From the NCBI RefSeq assembly GCF_014773245.1, contig NZ_JACWMX010000001.1, positions 744,001 to 808,000 of the forward strand: a stretch of 64,000 bases of DNA, read 5' to 3'. The position numbers were made by a program, and so were the translations under genes. The notes beneath the pieces are model-generated. The model did not search any database. It saw nothing but the letters and a program-made list of their open reading frames with translations, and was not told where the DNA came from. This stretch comes from Mucilaginibacter glaciei. Lineage in GTDB: Bacteria > Bacteroidota > Bacteroidia > Sphingobacteriales > Sphingobacteriaceae. Positions 33,820 to 41,614 of this stretch are shown here, piece after piece (position 1 is the first letter of the stretch; every line of letters starts with the position of its first letter).

Positions 33820-34827
33820 ATGGGGAGTGTGAATATCAAACAACTTGCTCGCGAATTAAACCTTTCTGCCGCTACGGTATCACGCGCCTTGCGCGATAGC
33901 CATGAGATTAGCTCGGCAACCAAACAACGGGTTAATGATCTGGCCAGAAAACTCAATTACGAACCCAACCCGTCAGCAAGTACCTTACGAAGCCATAAAA
34001 GTAAAACCCTTGCCGTTATCGTTCCGGAAATTGCCAATAATTTTTTTTCGCTGGCCATAAACGGTATCGAAGAAGTGGCCAGGCAGCACGGGTACCACGT
34101 ATTAATTTACCAGTCGCATGATAATGTTGAGGCAGAGGCGTCGTTTATAAAAAGTTTGCTTACCGGCCGAGCCGATGGAATCCTGCTATCGGTTGCAAGC
34201 GAAACGGTTAACGAGATACATTTGATGGATCTGAATAAACAGATCCCTACCGTATTTTTCGACCGGGTGCCTGATGGGTTGAATACGGTAAACGTGACAA
34301 CAAACGACTATGAAAGCGCCTACGACGCTGCTGAACATCTGATAGAAAGCGGCTGCAAAAAAATAGCGTATCTTTTTGCACTTAATAACCTTTTAGCCGG
34401 TAAAAACCGCCTAAAAGGTTATTTGAATGCGCTAAAGGATCATAATATTGATCTGGACGATCACCTGATCATCACCTGCGGAAAAGACGACATCAATAAC
34501 TATTCGCTGTTAAAAGATGCCATCAGTAAATATCAACCGGATGGCGTCATATCTGCTACGGAAGAATTGGTTCTACCGTGTTATGAAATATGCCAATTAC
34601 TAAAAATTAATATTCCTAACTATCTTAAAATTGTCAGTTTCTCCAATCTCAAAACCGCTCCTTTTTTAAACCCGTCTTTAACAACTGTAACACAGCCTGC
34701 ATTTGAAATGGGCTTTAAAGCCGCATCTCTTTTACTTAAGTTACTGGACAACAAACAGGTTGAACCCGGCGATGCCGAAGTGTTAAACTCCGTGTTAATA
34801 AAAAGGGGTTCTACAGCCGTAAAGTGA
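33820..34827 (+). CDS. LacI-family transcriptional regulator
   Basis: A 335-residue LacI/GalR regulator. The N-terminal helix-turn-helix reads VNIKQLARELNLSAATVSRAL and is followed by the hinge helix NPSASTLR; the remainder is a periplasmic-binding-protein-like sugar sensor (TLAVIVPEIANNFFS, PTVFFDRVPD). It converges on the inositol oxygenase gene with a 2-bp gap. A LacI-type palindrome lies upstream of that gene (35821), so the oxygenase is its likely target; inositol or a uronate is a possible inducer (inference). Confidence 0.92.
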   Translation: MGSVNIKQLARELNLSAATVSRALRDSHEISSATKQRVNDLARKLNYEPNPSASTLRSHKSKTLAVIVPEIANNFFSLAINGIEEVARQHGYHVLIYQSHDNVEAEASFIKSLLTGRADGILLSVASETVNEIHLMDLNKQIPTVFFDRVPDGLNTVNVTTNDYESAYDAAEHLIESGCKKIAYLFALNNLLAGKNRLKGYLNALKDHNIDLDDHLIITCGKDDINNYSLLKDAISKYQPDGVISATEELVLPCYEICQLLKINIPNYLKIVSFSNLKTAPFLNPSLTTVTQPAFEMGFKAASLLLKLLDNKQVEPGDAEVLNSVLIKRGSTAVK

Positions 34828-34829
34828 GC

Positions 34830-35699
34830 TTAAAGCTTAACGGTTTTTGGTAAGTACTTGGCAATCAAATCTTCATAGTATGGTTTTAGCTCGGCTACTA
34901 CAGGTGGTTTCGGGCTTTTAGAGTAAAGATCATACGGATTGAATTTATCAACCCATTTAAACATTTCCCTATCGTGGTTATTTAACAGGTGATCGTAAGC
35001 ATTTTCGCGGTGCTGCGAATAAAATGAATGATAACGGATCATATACAACGCAGGCTCGGGCAAATGATCTTTGGTTAAATGGTATAAATATTCATCATGA
35101 CCCCATGACATGTGAATATTATCTAACCCGCATTGATGCGAATAAACGCCATATTTGGTGTTGTAACGTTCGTCATCAATGTCCGGGTTCGCGGCAAAAA
35201 ATTCCGGGTAAACAATTTTATCAGAAAATTTGCAGCCCACCGGGAAAGTATCACCCACCACATTCCATTGCGGTTCGCCAAACAAGCATAGCACCTTACC
35301 AAGGTCATGTATAAACCCGGTCAGCACAAACCAATCCGGATGTCCGTCGGCCCGTATCGCTTCAGCAGTTTGTAGCAAGTGTTGCAATTGATCGAGTGAG
35401 GTGTCTGGGTCTGAGTCATCAACCAACGTATTCAAAAAGTCCATTGCATCCCACCAGGGCATCTCTTTTTTATCAAAACTCAAAAAGTTGGCTTTTTTGG
35501 CCAATACGTTGTTATAGGTTTGATATTTATGATTCAGCCTGTAAAATTCGCGTACTGGATTATCCTCAGCATTATCATATTTTCTAAATTCTTCCTTGGT
35601 TTTGGCCGGGCCGGGTTCCGGGTAACGTTCTAAAACATCATCTTCCCAAACATCAAGGCTACTCAGCGGAGCCATTTCTTTGTCGCTTAAACTTTCCAT
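34830..35699 (-). CDS. Inositol oxygenase (MIOX)
   Basis: A 289-residue myo-inositol oxygenase, a di-iron enzyme turning myo-inositol into D-glucuronate with O2. Iron-ligand His and Asp residues occur in [27 protein letters not shown] with [20 protein letters not shown] and [23 protein letters not shown], all matching the eukaryotic enzyme. Length equals the mammalian protein (about 285). No uronate isomerase or inositol transporter is adjacent. It probably belongs to the regulon of the convergent LacI protein. Confidence 0.95.
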   Translation of the reverse strand: MESLSDKEMAPLSSLDVWEDDVLERYPEPGPAKTKEEFRKYDNAEDNPVREFYRLNHKYQTYNNVLAKKANFLSFDKKEMPWWDAMDFLNTLVDDSDPDTSLDQLQHLLQTAEAIRADGHPDWFVLTGFIHDLGKVLCLFGEPQWNVVGDTFPVGCKFSDKIVYPEFFAANPDIDDERYNTKYGVYSHQCGLDNIHMSWGHDEYLYHLTKDHLPEPALYMIRYHSFYSQHRENAYDHLLNNHDREMFKWVDKFNPYDLYSKSPKPPVVAELKPYYEDLIAKYLPKTVKL

Positions 35700-35820
35700 A
35701 CTGGTTGTTTTTAGTTAAACATCCGGGTAATGCACTAAATATGCAGCCTGGATTAATAATTGGTAACTAAAGGTGAGTAAAACCGGGCAACAAATAACAG
35801 GATACCCCTACATATATTTA

Positions 35821-35834
35821 CGTAAACGATTACG
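35821..35834. promoter_or_regulatory. LacI-type operator upstream of inositol oxygenase
   Basis: CGTAAACGATTACG, a palindrome in six of seven base pairs with the central CG typical of LacI/GalR sites, lies 122 bp upstream of the oxygenase ATG. It is the only such site I saw in the 190-bp gene-free region 35700-35889. Confidence 0.55.
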
Positions 35835-35889
35835 CACCAAGGCAATAATTAGTCATTTAAGATAAACAATTAACTAAGCGGTGTATTTG

Positions 35890-36399
35890 TTAACTTTTCC
35901 AATCATACGATCTTAAAAACTGCCAGGGGCCACCCTGGTATTCCCAAAGACTTAACCCCGTGCCGGTAATTTCAAACGGCTTAAACTCCTGCGATAATTC
36001 TTCCAATAGCACTTTCGCTTCTTCCGGTGTTACTTTATTCTGAATAGTGATGTGCGGCCACAGTCGCTGGGTATCCTGCGGGATAAGGAACGTTTTCCAT
36101 GTGGTTTGTAGTTCGCGATGCAAAGCGGCTAATTGAGTGCTTTCCAACTTGAATGCTACCCCCCTGCCGATGCCGACTAATGCGGTCACTTGGATAGAGA
36201 TAGTTTGATGTTTAGCAATTATATTTTCTATATCGGTTATGACGCTTTCGTTGTTTGGCGGCAGCTGGTGAAACAGCATTAGGTGGGCGTCCAGAAAATT
36301 TCGTTCGGGCGGGAAATGTTTTTGACGTAACGTATCGAAGTACTGTTGCGCTTCCGCATTGATATTTAGTGTTAGCAGTAGAGGGTTGGGTGTATCCAT
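35890..36399 (-). CDS. 2H phosphoesterase-like protein (2'-5' RNA ligase family)
   Basis: A 169-residue single-domain protein of the 2'-5' RNA ligase superfamily. The second active-site motif is intact (WPHITIQNK, about residue 114), but the first is AHLMLFHQ (about 39), where the Thr or Ser of HxT is Met. It may therefore be catalytically weak or use a different phosphate contact. The substrate is unknown. It lies upstream of inositol oxygenase on the same strand but 190 bp away, probably a separate transcript. Confidence 0.72.
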   Translation of the reverse strand: MDTPNPLLLTLNINAEAQQYFDTLRQKHFPPERNFLDAHLMLFHQLPPNNESVITDIENIIAKHQTISIQVTALVGIGRGVAFKLESTQLAALHRELQTTWKTFLIPQDTQRLWPHITIQNKVTPEEAKVLLEELSQEFKPFEITGTGLSLWEYQGGPWQFLRSYDWKS

Positions 36400-36439
36400 T
36401 AACGAAACCTAACCTCAAAATCGTATTAAAAGTTTTTTC

Positions 36440-36472
36440 TTGCATAAGTAAATTATTATGCAATAATTTGCA
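36440..36472. promoter_or_regulatory. Overlapping ArgR-like palindromes on arg operon promoter
   Basis: TTGCATAA (36440-36447) pairs exactly with TTATGCAA (36456-36463). A second palindrome TGCAATAATTTGCA (36459-36472) overlaps it, with arms TGCAA and TTGCA four bases apart, the same layout as the E. coli ARG box core. A TTG (36440) and TAATTTG (36464-36470), 21 bp apart, form a plausible promoter lying inside the palindromes. This suggests repression by an ArgR-type protein. It is a match by eye. Confidence 0.5.
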
Positions 36473-36503
36473 CAAAATTTAAAAAACAACAATTCATCAA
36501 ATA

Positions 36504-36629
36504 ATGAATACAGAAAACTCAAAACTGACGGTTGCCAAGGCGAAATTCGCCCAGGTTGCTGCTGCTTTAGTTTCATTTGTTTTGTTGTTATTCCACAGCC
36601 GACGACGGTTATTCATCCCGCGGGTTTGA
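36504..36629 (+). CDS. Candidate 41-residue Arg-rich leader peptide
   Basis: A short ORF (ATG 36504, stop TGA 36627) codes for a 41-residue peptide: a basic N-terminal half, a hydrophobic stretch (VAAALVSFVLLLF), then HSRRRLFIPRV with four Arg codons (CGA, CGA, CGG, CGG) within the last nine. It lies between the probable arg promoter and the first arg gene and is too short for the usual ORF filter. Two hairpins follow: GAATTA/TAATTC immediately at the stop codon (about 36628-36644) and AAAGAAG/CTTCTTT (about 36656-36679). The rare CGA and CGG codons near the end would suit ribosome-stalling attenuation, but it could also be a real small membrane peptide or chance. Confidence 0.4.
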   Translation: MNTENSKLTVAKAKFAQVAAALVSFVLLLFHSRRRLFIPRV

Positions 36630-36745
36630 ATTAGGTTTTAATTCTCATCCAAAACAAAGAAGCCTTATTAAACTTCTTTAATCAACGTCCCTCTAATTAT
36701 CCTGGCCCTGAAAGCCAATAATTTAACGGTAACTTTTCTATTATA

Positions 36746-37399
36746 ATGACCATACAAGATTTTGACATAACGGTAGCTACTGCACAACATGCAGACTTTG
36801 CCCCTATGATCTGCGATGAAATGGCAGAGTCGGCAAAGGCGCGTGGAACGGGTATTGCCCAGCGTTCGCCGGAATATGTTGCCAATAAAATGCTGGAAGG
36901 CAAAGCGGTGATCGCTTTGCATAAAGACGGCACTTGGGCAGGTTTTTGCTATATCGAAACCTGGAGCCACGGCGATTTTGTAGCCAACTCGGGCTTGATT
37001 GTAAACCCAATCTATCGTAAAGCAGGTTTAGCTAAAGCCATCAAGCATAAAATTTTCCAACTTTCGCGCAAGAAATATCCTGATTCAAAGATCTTTGGCC
37101 TAACTACAGGTTTGGCCGTTATGAAGATCAACTCCGAGATAGGTTACGAACCGGTTACTTATTCGGAGTTGACACAAGACGAAAACTTTTGGGCCGGCTG
37201 CAAAAGCTGCGTCAATTACGATATTTTGATGAGCAAGGGCCGCAAAAACTGTATGTGTACCGCCATGCTATTTGACCCTGCCGAGGTGCAAAAGCAAAGT
37301 GAAGAAAAAATGAAAAAAATAACGCACAAAGCCACGTTATTAGAACGTATTGAAGCCGCGATCAAAAGGCGTTTAGAACACATAATAGCTTTAGGATAA
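36746..37399 (+). CDS. argA: GNAT acetyltransferase, probable N-acetylglutamate synthase
   Basis: A 217-residue GNAT protein at the head of the arginine genes. The acetyl-CoA motif is IVNPIYRKAGLAKAIKHKIFQLS; substrate-side sequences include FWAGCKSCVNYDILMSKGRKNCMCTAMLFDP with several Cys. It is short and lacks the amino acid kinase domain of E. coli ArgA; similar short proteins head arg clusters in other Bacteroidota, and this position implies the first step, glutamate to N-acetylglutamate. The identity rests on context, and it could use a different acyl-CoA (see the transcarbamylase). Confidence 0.65.
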   Translation: MTIQDFDITVATAQHADFAPMICDEMAESAKARGTGIAQRSPEYVANKMLEGKAVIALHKDGTWAGFCYIETWSHGDFVANSGLIVNPIYRKAGLAKAIKHKIFQLSRKKYPDSKIFGLTTGLAVMKINSEIGYEPVTYSELTQDENFWAGCKSCVNYDILMSKGRKNCMCTAMLFDPAEVQKQSEEKMKKITHKATLLERIEAAIKRRLEHIIALG

Positions 37400-37405
37400 A
37401 GGTAA

Positions 37406-37806
37406 AAGGTGAAAGGTAAAAGGTAATGAGAGACTATAGAAAACTCGATATTTGGAAAAAGGCACATACATTTACTAAATTAGTGTATCAGGAAATTTTA
37501 CCTTTGATGCCTTCTGAAGAAAAGTTTTCTTTAACAAATCAGCTTCGGCGCTCCTCCTATTCCATCCCGATGAACATTGTAGAGGGCTGTGGTAAAAACA
37601 CCGATAAAGATTTCACTCATTACCTTGACAATGCTTTGGGTTCTGCCCTTGAAGTCGAGTACACTTGTTACCTTATTTTTGATTTAGGATATATTTCACA
37701 AGACAAATACGATTTAGTAAATAAACCAATTAACGAGATTAAAGCTATGCTTATATCTTTCATTAAATTTTTAAGAGATGGAAGGTAACCTTTTACCTTT
37801 CACCTT
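37406..37806 (+). mobile_element. IVS-like cassette: inverted repeats around a four-helix-bundle gene
   Basis: A 19-bp arm (37406-37424) ends 1 bp before the ATG of the four-helix-bundle gene, and its exact reverse complement (37788-37806) begins at the last base of that gene's stop codon. Both arms consist of GGTAAAAGGTGAAAGG-type units, with further related units on the outside. The cassette would fold into a long hairpin in the arg mRNA. This is the architecture of 23S rRNA intervening sequences, here between argA and argG. No transposase is present. Confidence 0.55.
37426..37788 (+). CDS. Four-helix-bundle protein (23S rRNA IVS type)
   Basis: A 120-residue protein of the S23/IVP four-helix-bundle family: YRKLDIWKKAHTFTKLVYQEI, LTNQLRRSSYSIPMNIVEGCGK, DFTHYLDNALGSALEVEYTC and LISFIKFLRD give four amphipathic helices. 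Homologues are encoded in intervening sequences of 23S rRNA genes and by related genes elsewhere; the Avd protein of diversity-generating retroelements has the same fold, but no reverse transcriptase or template repeat is present here. The function is unknown. It sits inside the arginine operon, flanked by exact inverted repeats, and has nothing evident to do with arginine. Confidence 0.88.
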   Translation: MRDYRKLDIWKKAHTFTKLVYQEILPLMPSEEKFSLTNQLRRSSYSIPMNIVEGCGKNTDKDFTHYLDNALGSALEVEYTCYLIFDLGYISQDKYDLVNKPINEIKAMLISFIKFLRDGR

Positions 37807-37818
37807 ACACCTTTTACC

Positions 37819-39015
37819 ATGACAAAAAAAGTAGTATTAGCATACAGCGGCGGTTTAGATACCTCATTTTGCTGCATTTATTTAACACGTGATTTGGGTT
37901 ACGAGGTGCATTCGGTAATTGTGAACACCGGTGGCTTTAGTGATGAAGAATTAAAGGGTGTAGAAGAACGCGCGTATCAAATGGGCGTTACATCCCACCA
38001 CGTGGTTGATGAGACCGAGAACTTTTACAACACCTGTGTACGTTACCTCATTTACGGTAACGTGTTAAAGAATAATACTTATCCATTATCTGTAAGTGCC
38101 GAACGTGTAAGCCAGGCTACCGCGATAGCGAACTATGCTAAAGAGATAGGTGCCGAATATGTTGCCCATGGTAGCACGGGCGCCGGTAACGACCAGGTAC
38201 GTTTTGATATGATCTTTAATATCCTGGTACCCGAGGTTAAGATCATCACCCCTATCCGCGATTTGAAATTGAGCCGCGAGGAGGAAATTGAATATCTGAA
38301 GAAACACGGCGTAGAGATGAACTTTGAGAAAGCGAAGTACTCTATTAATAAAGGCATCTGGGGAACATCTGTTGGCGGTCGGGAAACGCTTACTTCTAAT
38401 TTAGGTTTGCCTGAAGAAGCATGGCCAACGCAAGTTACCGAATCTGAGCCAAGAACCCTGGAACTTATCTTCGAGGCAGGCGAACTGGTTGGTATTGATC
38501 ATGAGAAATATGATCATCCTACCAAAGCGATCCAGGCTTTGCAAGCTATAGCGCAGCCTTATGGTATCGGCAGGGATATCCATGTTGGCGATACTATCAT
38601 CGGCATTAAAGGCCGTGTAGGTTTCGAAGCTGCTGCACCAATGGTGATCATTAAAGCGCACCACACTTTAGAGAAACACGTGTTAACCAAATGGCAGTTA
38701 TCATGGAAAGATCAATTATCTGCTTTTTATGGCAACTGGCTGCACGAAGGGCAATTTCATGACCCTATTATGCGTAATATGGAAGCCTTTTTAGCAGATA
38801 CGCAGAAACAAGTTAGCGGCAAAGTTATCGTTCAGTTATATCCATACCGTTTTCAGGTAGTAGGTATCGAATCTGATCACGACCTGATGAGCAATAAGTT
38901 TGGTACTTATGGCGAAATGAACAATTCATGGAGCGGCGAAGACGTAAAAGGCTTTAGTAAGATATTTGGTAACCAGGTAATGATATACCATAAGGTAAAC
39001 GGAACGAATGAGTAA
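37819..39015 (+). CDS. argG: Argininosuccinate synthase
   Basis: A 398-residue enzyme joining citrulline and aspartate with ATP to argininosuccinate. The ATP-binding PP-loop is VVLAYSGGLDTSFCCIYL (residues about 5-22). Further family stretches are VAHGSTGAGNDQVRFD, the citrulline and aspartate-binding NKGIWGTSVGGRE, and VGIDHEKYDHPTKAIQALQ. The ATG lies immediately after the right arm of the IVS-like cassette, so its ribosome binding site may be affected by that structure. The 3' end overlaps the cupin gene by 8 nt. Confidence 0.97.
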   Translation: MTKKVVLAYSGGLDTSFCCIYLTRDLGYEVHSVIVNTGGFSDEELKGVEERAYQMGVTSHHVVDETENFYNTCVRYLIYGNVLKNNTYPLSVSAERVSQATAIANYAKEIGAEYVAHGSTGAGNDQVRFDMIFNILVPEVKIITPIRDLKLSREEEIEYLKKHGVEMNFEKAKYSINKGIWGTSVGGRETLTSNLGLPEEAWPTQVTESEPRTLELIFEAGELVGIDHEKYDHPTKAIQALQAIAQPYGIGRDIHVGDTIIGIKGRVGFEAAAPMVIIKAHHTLEKHVLTKWQLSWKDQLSAFYGNWLHEGQFHDPIMRNMEAFLADTQKQVSGKVIVQLYPYRFQVVGIESDHDLMSNKFGTYGEMNNSWSGEDVKGFSKIFGNQVMIYHKVNGTNE

Positions 39016-39358
39016 CCCCGTTTTTTCGCGGAGCGAATGTATAAGCCATTACCGTTGGGGCGACGATTGTTACGGGTGGAATTATGTCGATACCGACGCG
39101 CTATCCATCAAACAGGAACTCATGCCACCAGACACGGCCGAGCAATTGCACTTTCACGAAAAGGCCTCCCAATTCTTTTTTATACTGAAAGGCAGGGCCA
39201 CTTTTTCAATAGACGGCGAGATAAGGGTTTTAAAACCCGAGCAGGGCATCGAGATCAAGCCGGGGCAAAAACACTTTGTTACCAATAAGGAAAACTCCGA
39301 CCTGGAATTTATTTTGTACTCAACACCATCTACAAAAAATGACAGAATTAACCTCTAA
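39008..39358 (+). CDS. Small cupin protein in arg operon
   Basis: A 116-residue single-domain cupin. Metal-binding His residues appear in EQLHFHEKASQFFFILKGRATF and the second motif in IEIKPGQKHFVTNKEN. The function is unknown. It overlaps argG by 8 nt at its 5' end and argC (ATG 39339) by 20 nt at its 3' end, so it is firmly embedded in the arginine operon and translationally coupled. A role in arginine metabolism is suggested only by position. Confidence 0.78.
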   Translation: MSNPVFSRSECISHYRWGDDCYGWNYVDTDALSIKQELMPPDTAEQLHFHEKASQFFFILKGRATFSIDGEIRVLKPEQGIEIKPGQKHFVTNKENSDLEFILYSTPSTKNDRINL

Positions 39359-40337
39359 GCATATAAAAGTTGGCATTGTTGGCGGCGCCGGTTACACCGG
39401 CGGTGAAATGCTGCGTATCCTGATCAATCACCCTCGCGTGGAGATCGTGTTTGTACATAGCAACAGTAAAGCGGGCAACCATGTGTATGATGTGCATGCT
39501 GACCTTTTTGGCGATACCGATTTACAATTTGCGTCAGAACTATCTAACAGCATCGATGTGTTGTTCCTTTGTGTTGGCCATGGCGATGCGAAGAAGTTTT
39601 TGGAGGCTAACGAGATCCCGGATCATATAAAGATCATTGACCTGAGCCAGGATTTCCGTTTAATTCAAAATTCAAAAATTAGAAGTAAAAATTTCGTGTA
39701 TGGTTTACCGGAGTTAAACCGCGATGCAATAAAAACTGCGGCCAATATTGCTAACCCGGGTTGTTTTGCCACCTGTCTGCAATTAGGCTTATTACCTTTA
39801 GCAAGCAAGGGTTTATTAAGTAACGAGGTGCATGTCACCGCTACTACAGGCTCTACCGGTGCCGGCCAAAGCCCATCGGCTACCACGCACTTTACCTGGC
39901 GTAATGATAACCTCTCCGTTTACAAAGCTTTCAACCATCAGCATTTAGGCGAAATTGGTCAGTCGTTAAGGCAATTGCAAAATGGCTTTGATCAAGAAAT
40001 TAACTTTATCCCTTACCGTGGCGACTTTACCCGCGGCATCATCGCATCCATTTATACAGAAAGTGAGCTGACCGAGGCAGAGGCATTAAAGCTTTACCAG
40101 GAGTATTATGCAGGGCATCCCTTTACGCACGTAACCAGCCGTGATATCGACCTGAAACAAATTGTGAACACCAATAAGTGTTTTATACAAGTTAAGAAAC
40201 ATGGTAATAAAATACTCATTATCAGTATAATGGACAACTTACTTAAAGGCGCGAGCGGGCAGGCAGTGCAAAACATGAACATCATGTTTGACCTGGATGA
40301 ACGCGCTGGATTACGACTTAAGGCGACCGGCTTTTAG
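39339..40337 (+). CDS. argC: N-acetyl-gamma-glutamyl-phosphate reductase
   Basis: A 332-residue NADPH-dependent reductase turning N-acyl-glutamyl phosphate into the semialdehyde. The Rossmann motif KVGIVGGAGYTGGEMLRIL is near the start, the catalytic Cys lies in NPGCFATCLQ, and TGSTGAGQSPSATTHF and PYRGDFTRGI are typical. The ATG at 39339 is chosen over an upstream frame (39276) because the Rossmann strand follows it and the extension is non-conserved in appearance. It overlaps the cupin gene by 20 nt. Confidence 0.95.
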   Translation: MTELTSKHIKVGIVGGAGYTGGEMLRILINHPRVEIVFVHSNSKAGNHVYDVHADLFGDTDLQFASELSNSIDVLFLCVGHGDAKKFLEANEIPDHIKIIDLSQDFRLIQNSKIRSKNFVYGLPELNRDAIKTAANIANPGCFATCLQLGLLPLASKGLLSNEVHVTATTGSTGAGQSPSATTHFTWRNDNLSVYKAFNHQHLGEIGQSLRQLQNGFDQEINFIPYRGDFTRGIIASIYTESELTEAEALKLYQEYYAGHPFTHVTSRDIDLKQIVNTNKCFIQVKKHGNKILIISIMDNLLKGASGQAVQNMNIMFDLDERAGLRLKATGF

Positions 40338-40399
40338 TCGCGCTCGCCACCCATACGTTTTATCCATTTAAGTATTAACTTTCAACTTTTAACTTTCCC
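40338..40399 (+). other. Short spacer with AACTTT repeats before argD
   Basis: TATTAACTTTCAACTTTTAACTTT-type units (about 40372-40396) precede the argD start. They resemble one arm of the GGTAAAAGG-type cassette in style (short units differing by one base) but have no facing partner nearby. This may be a scar or chance. Confidence 0.35.
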
Positions 40400-41530
40400 A
40401 TGAAACTCTTCGACGTATATCCAATCAATCATATTAACATTGTTAAAGGCAGGGGCAGCCTGGTGTTTGACGACAAAGGCACCGAATACCTTGACCTTTA
40501 CGGCGGGCATGCGGTAATCTCAATCGGCCATACTAATCCGCATTATGTTACCCGTTTAGAAGACCAATTGCATCAGATCGGCTTTTACTCCAACTCAATC
40601 GAGATCCCTTTACAAACACTACTGGCCGAGAAATTGGGCCATGTTTCGGGTAAAGAAGATCACCAGCTGTTCCTGTGTAATTCAGGTGCCGAGGCTAATG
40701 AGAATGCTTTAAAGCTGGCTTCATTTTACAACGGTAAAAAGAAAGTGATCACATTTAGGAAAGCTTTTCACGGGCGTACATCTTTAGCGGTTGCGGTAAC
40801 AGATAATCCAAAAATAGTTGCGCCAATCAATGAAACCGATAATGTCATTTTCCTGCCCTGGAACGATGAAGTAGCTTTGGCAGAAGCATTTAAAACCAAT
40901 GAGATCTCATCGGTAATTATCGAAGGCATTCAGGGTGTGGGTGGCATTCAGGTGGCCCCTATCCCATTCCTGCAAAAGATTCGCACGTTGTGTGACGAAC
41001 ACAATGCAGTATTTATTGCGGATAGCGTACAGTGCGGCTACGGGCGTACAGGTAAATTCTTTTCTCATGATTTTGCGGGTATCGATGCCGATATCTATTC
41101 CATGGCTAAGGGCATGGGCAATGGTTTCCCTATCGGCGGTATCATTATATCGCCAAAAATTGCCCCTGCTTACGGGATGCTGGGTACCACTTTTGGTGGT
41201 AACCATTTGGCTTGCGCGGCAGGCTTAGCCGTATTGGAAGTGATAGAGCGGGAAAACCTGATGCAAAATGCAGCCGAGGTGGGCGCCTATCTGATAGATG
41301 AATTAAAGAAATTTGACAAGGTAAAAGAAGTACGTGGTCGTGGTTTAATGATCGGTATTGATTTGCCGGACGAACTTGCCAACGTGAAAAAAGACCTGCT
41401 GTTTAAACATAAAATCTTTACCGGCGAAGCTAAACCAAATGTGGTGAGGTTGTTGCCCGCATTAAATTTGACAAAGGCTTACGCCGATAGGTTTTTGGAA
41501 GCTTTTACAACTACTTTAAATAATTCATAA
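40400..41530 (+). CDS. argD: Acetylornithine (acylornithine) aminotransferase
   Basis: A 376-residue class III PLP aminotransferase acting on the acyl-glutamate semialdehyde. Typical sequences: FLCNSGAEANENALKLASFYN (PLP phosphate contact), FRKAFHGRTSLAVAVT, DSVQCGYGRTGKFF, and the PLP lysine in MAKGMGNGFPIGG. It is slightly shorter than E. coli ArgD (406). Context between argC and the transcarbamylase gene supports the arginine pathway role. Confidence 0.93.
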   Translation: MKLFDVYPINHINIVKGRGSLVFDDKGTEYLDLYGGHAVISIGHTNPHYVTRLEDQLHQIGFYSNSIEIPLQTLLAEKLGHVSGKEDHQLFLCNSGAEANENALKLASFYNGKKKVITFRKAFHGRTSLAVAVTDNPKIVAPINETDNVIFLPWNDEVALAEAFKTNEISSVIIEGIQGVGGIQVAPIPFLQKIRTLCDEHNAVFIADSVQCGYGRTGKFFSHDFAGIDADIYSMAKGMGNGFPIGGIIISPKIAPAYGMLGTTFGGNHLACAAGLAVLEVIERENLMQNAAEVGAYLIDELKKFDKVKEVRGRGLMIGIDLPDELANVKKDLLFKHKIFTGEAKPNVVRLLPALNLTKAYADRFLEAFTTTLNNS

Positions 41531-41571
41531 TTAAATAGTTATATAATTTAATTATATTTTTACAACAAATA

Positions 41572-41610
41572 ATCAAATCCCCTTCTTTGGAGAGGGATTT
41601 AGAGTGAGGC
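41572..41610. repeat. CCCTCTCC-type intergenic repeat fragment
   Basis: ATCCCCTTCTTTGGAGAGGG then ATTTAGAGTGAGGC forms a small imperfect hairpin in the argD-transcarbamylase spacer. The style resembles the CCCTCT repeats at 905-1003. Possibly a dispersed repeat remnant. Confidence 0.45.
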
Positions 41611-41614
41611 TATT

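Noticed and set aside
37426..37788. Avd protein of a diversity-generating retroelement
   Set aside because: Same fold, but no reverse transcriptase, template repeat or variable gene is present in the window.
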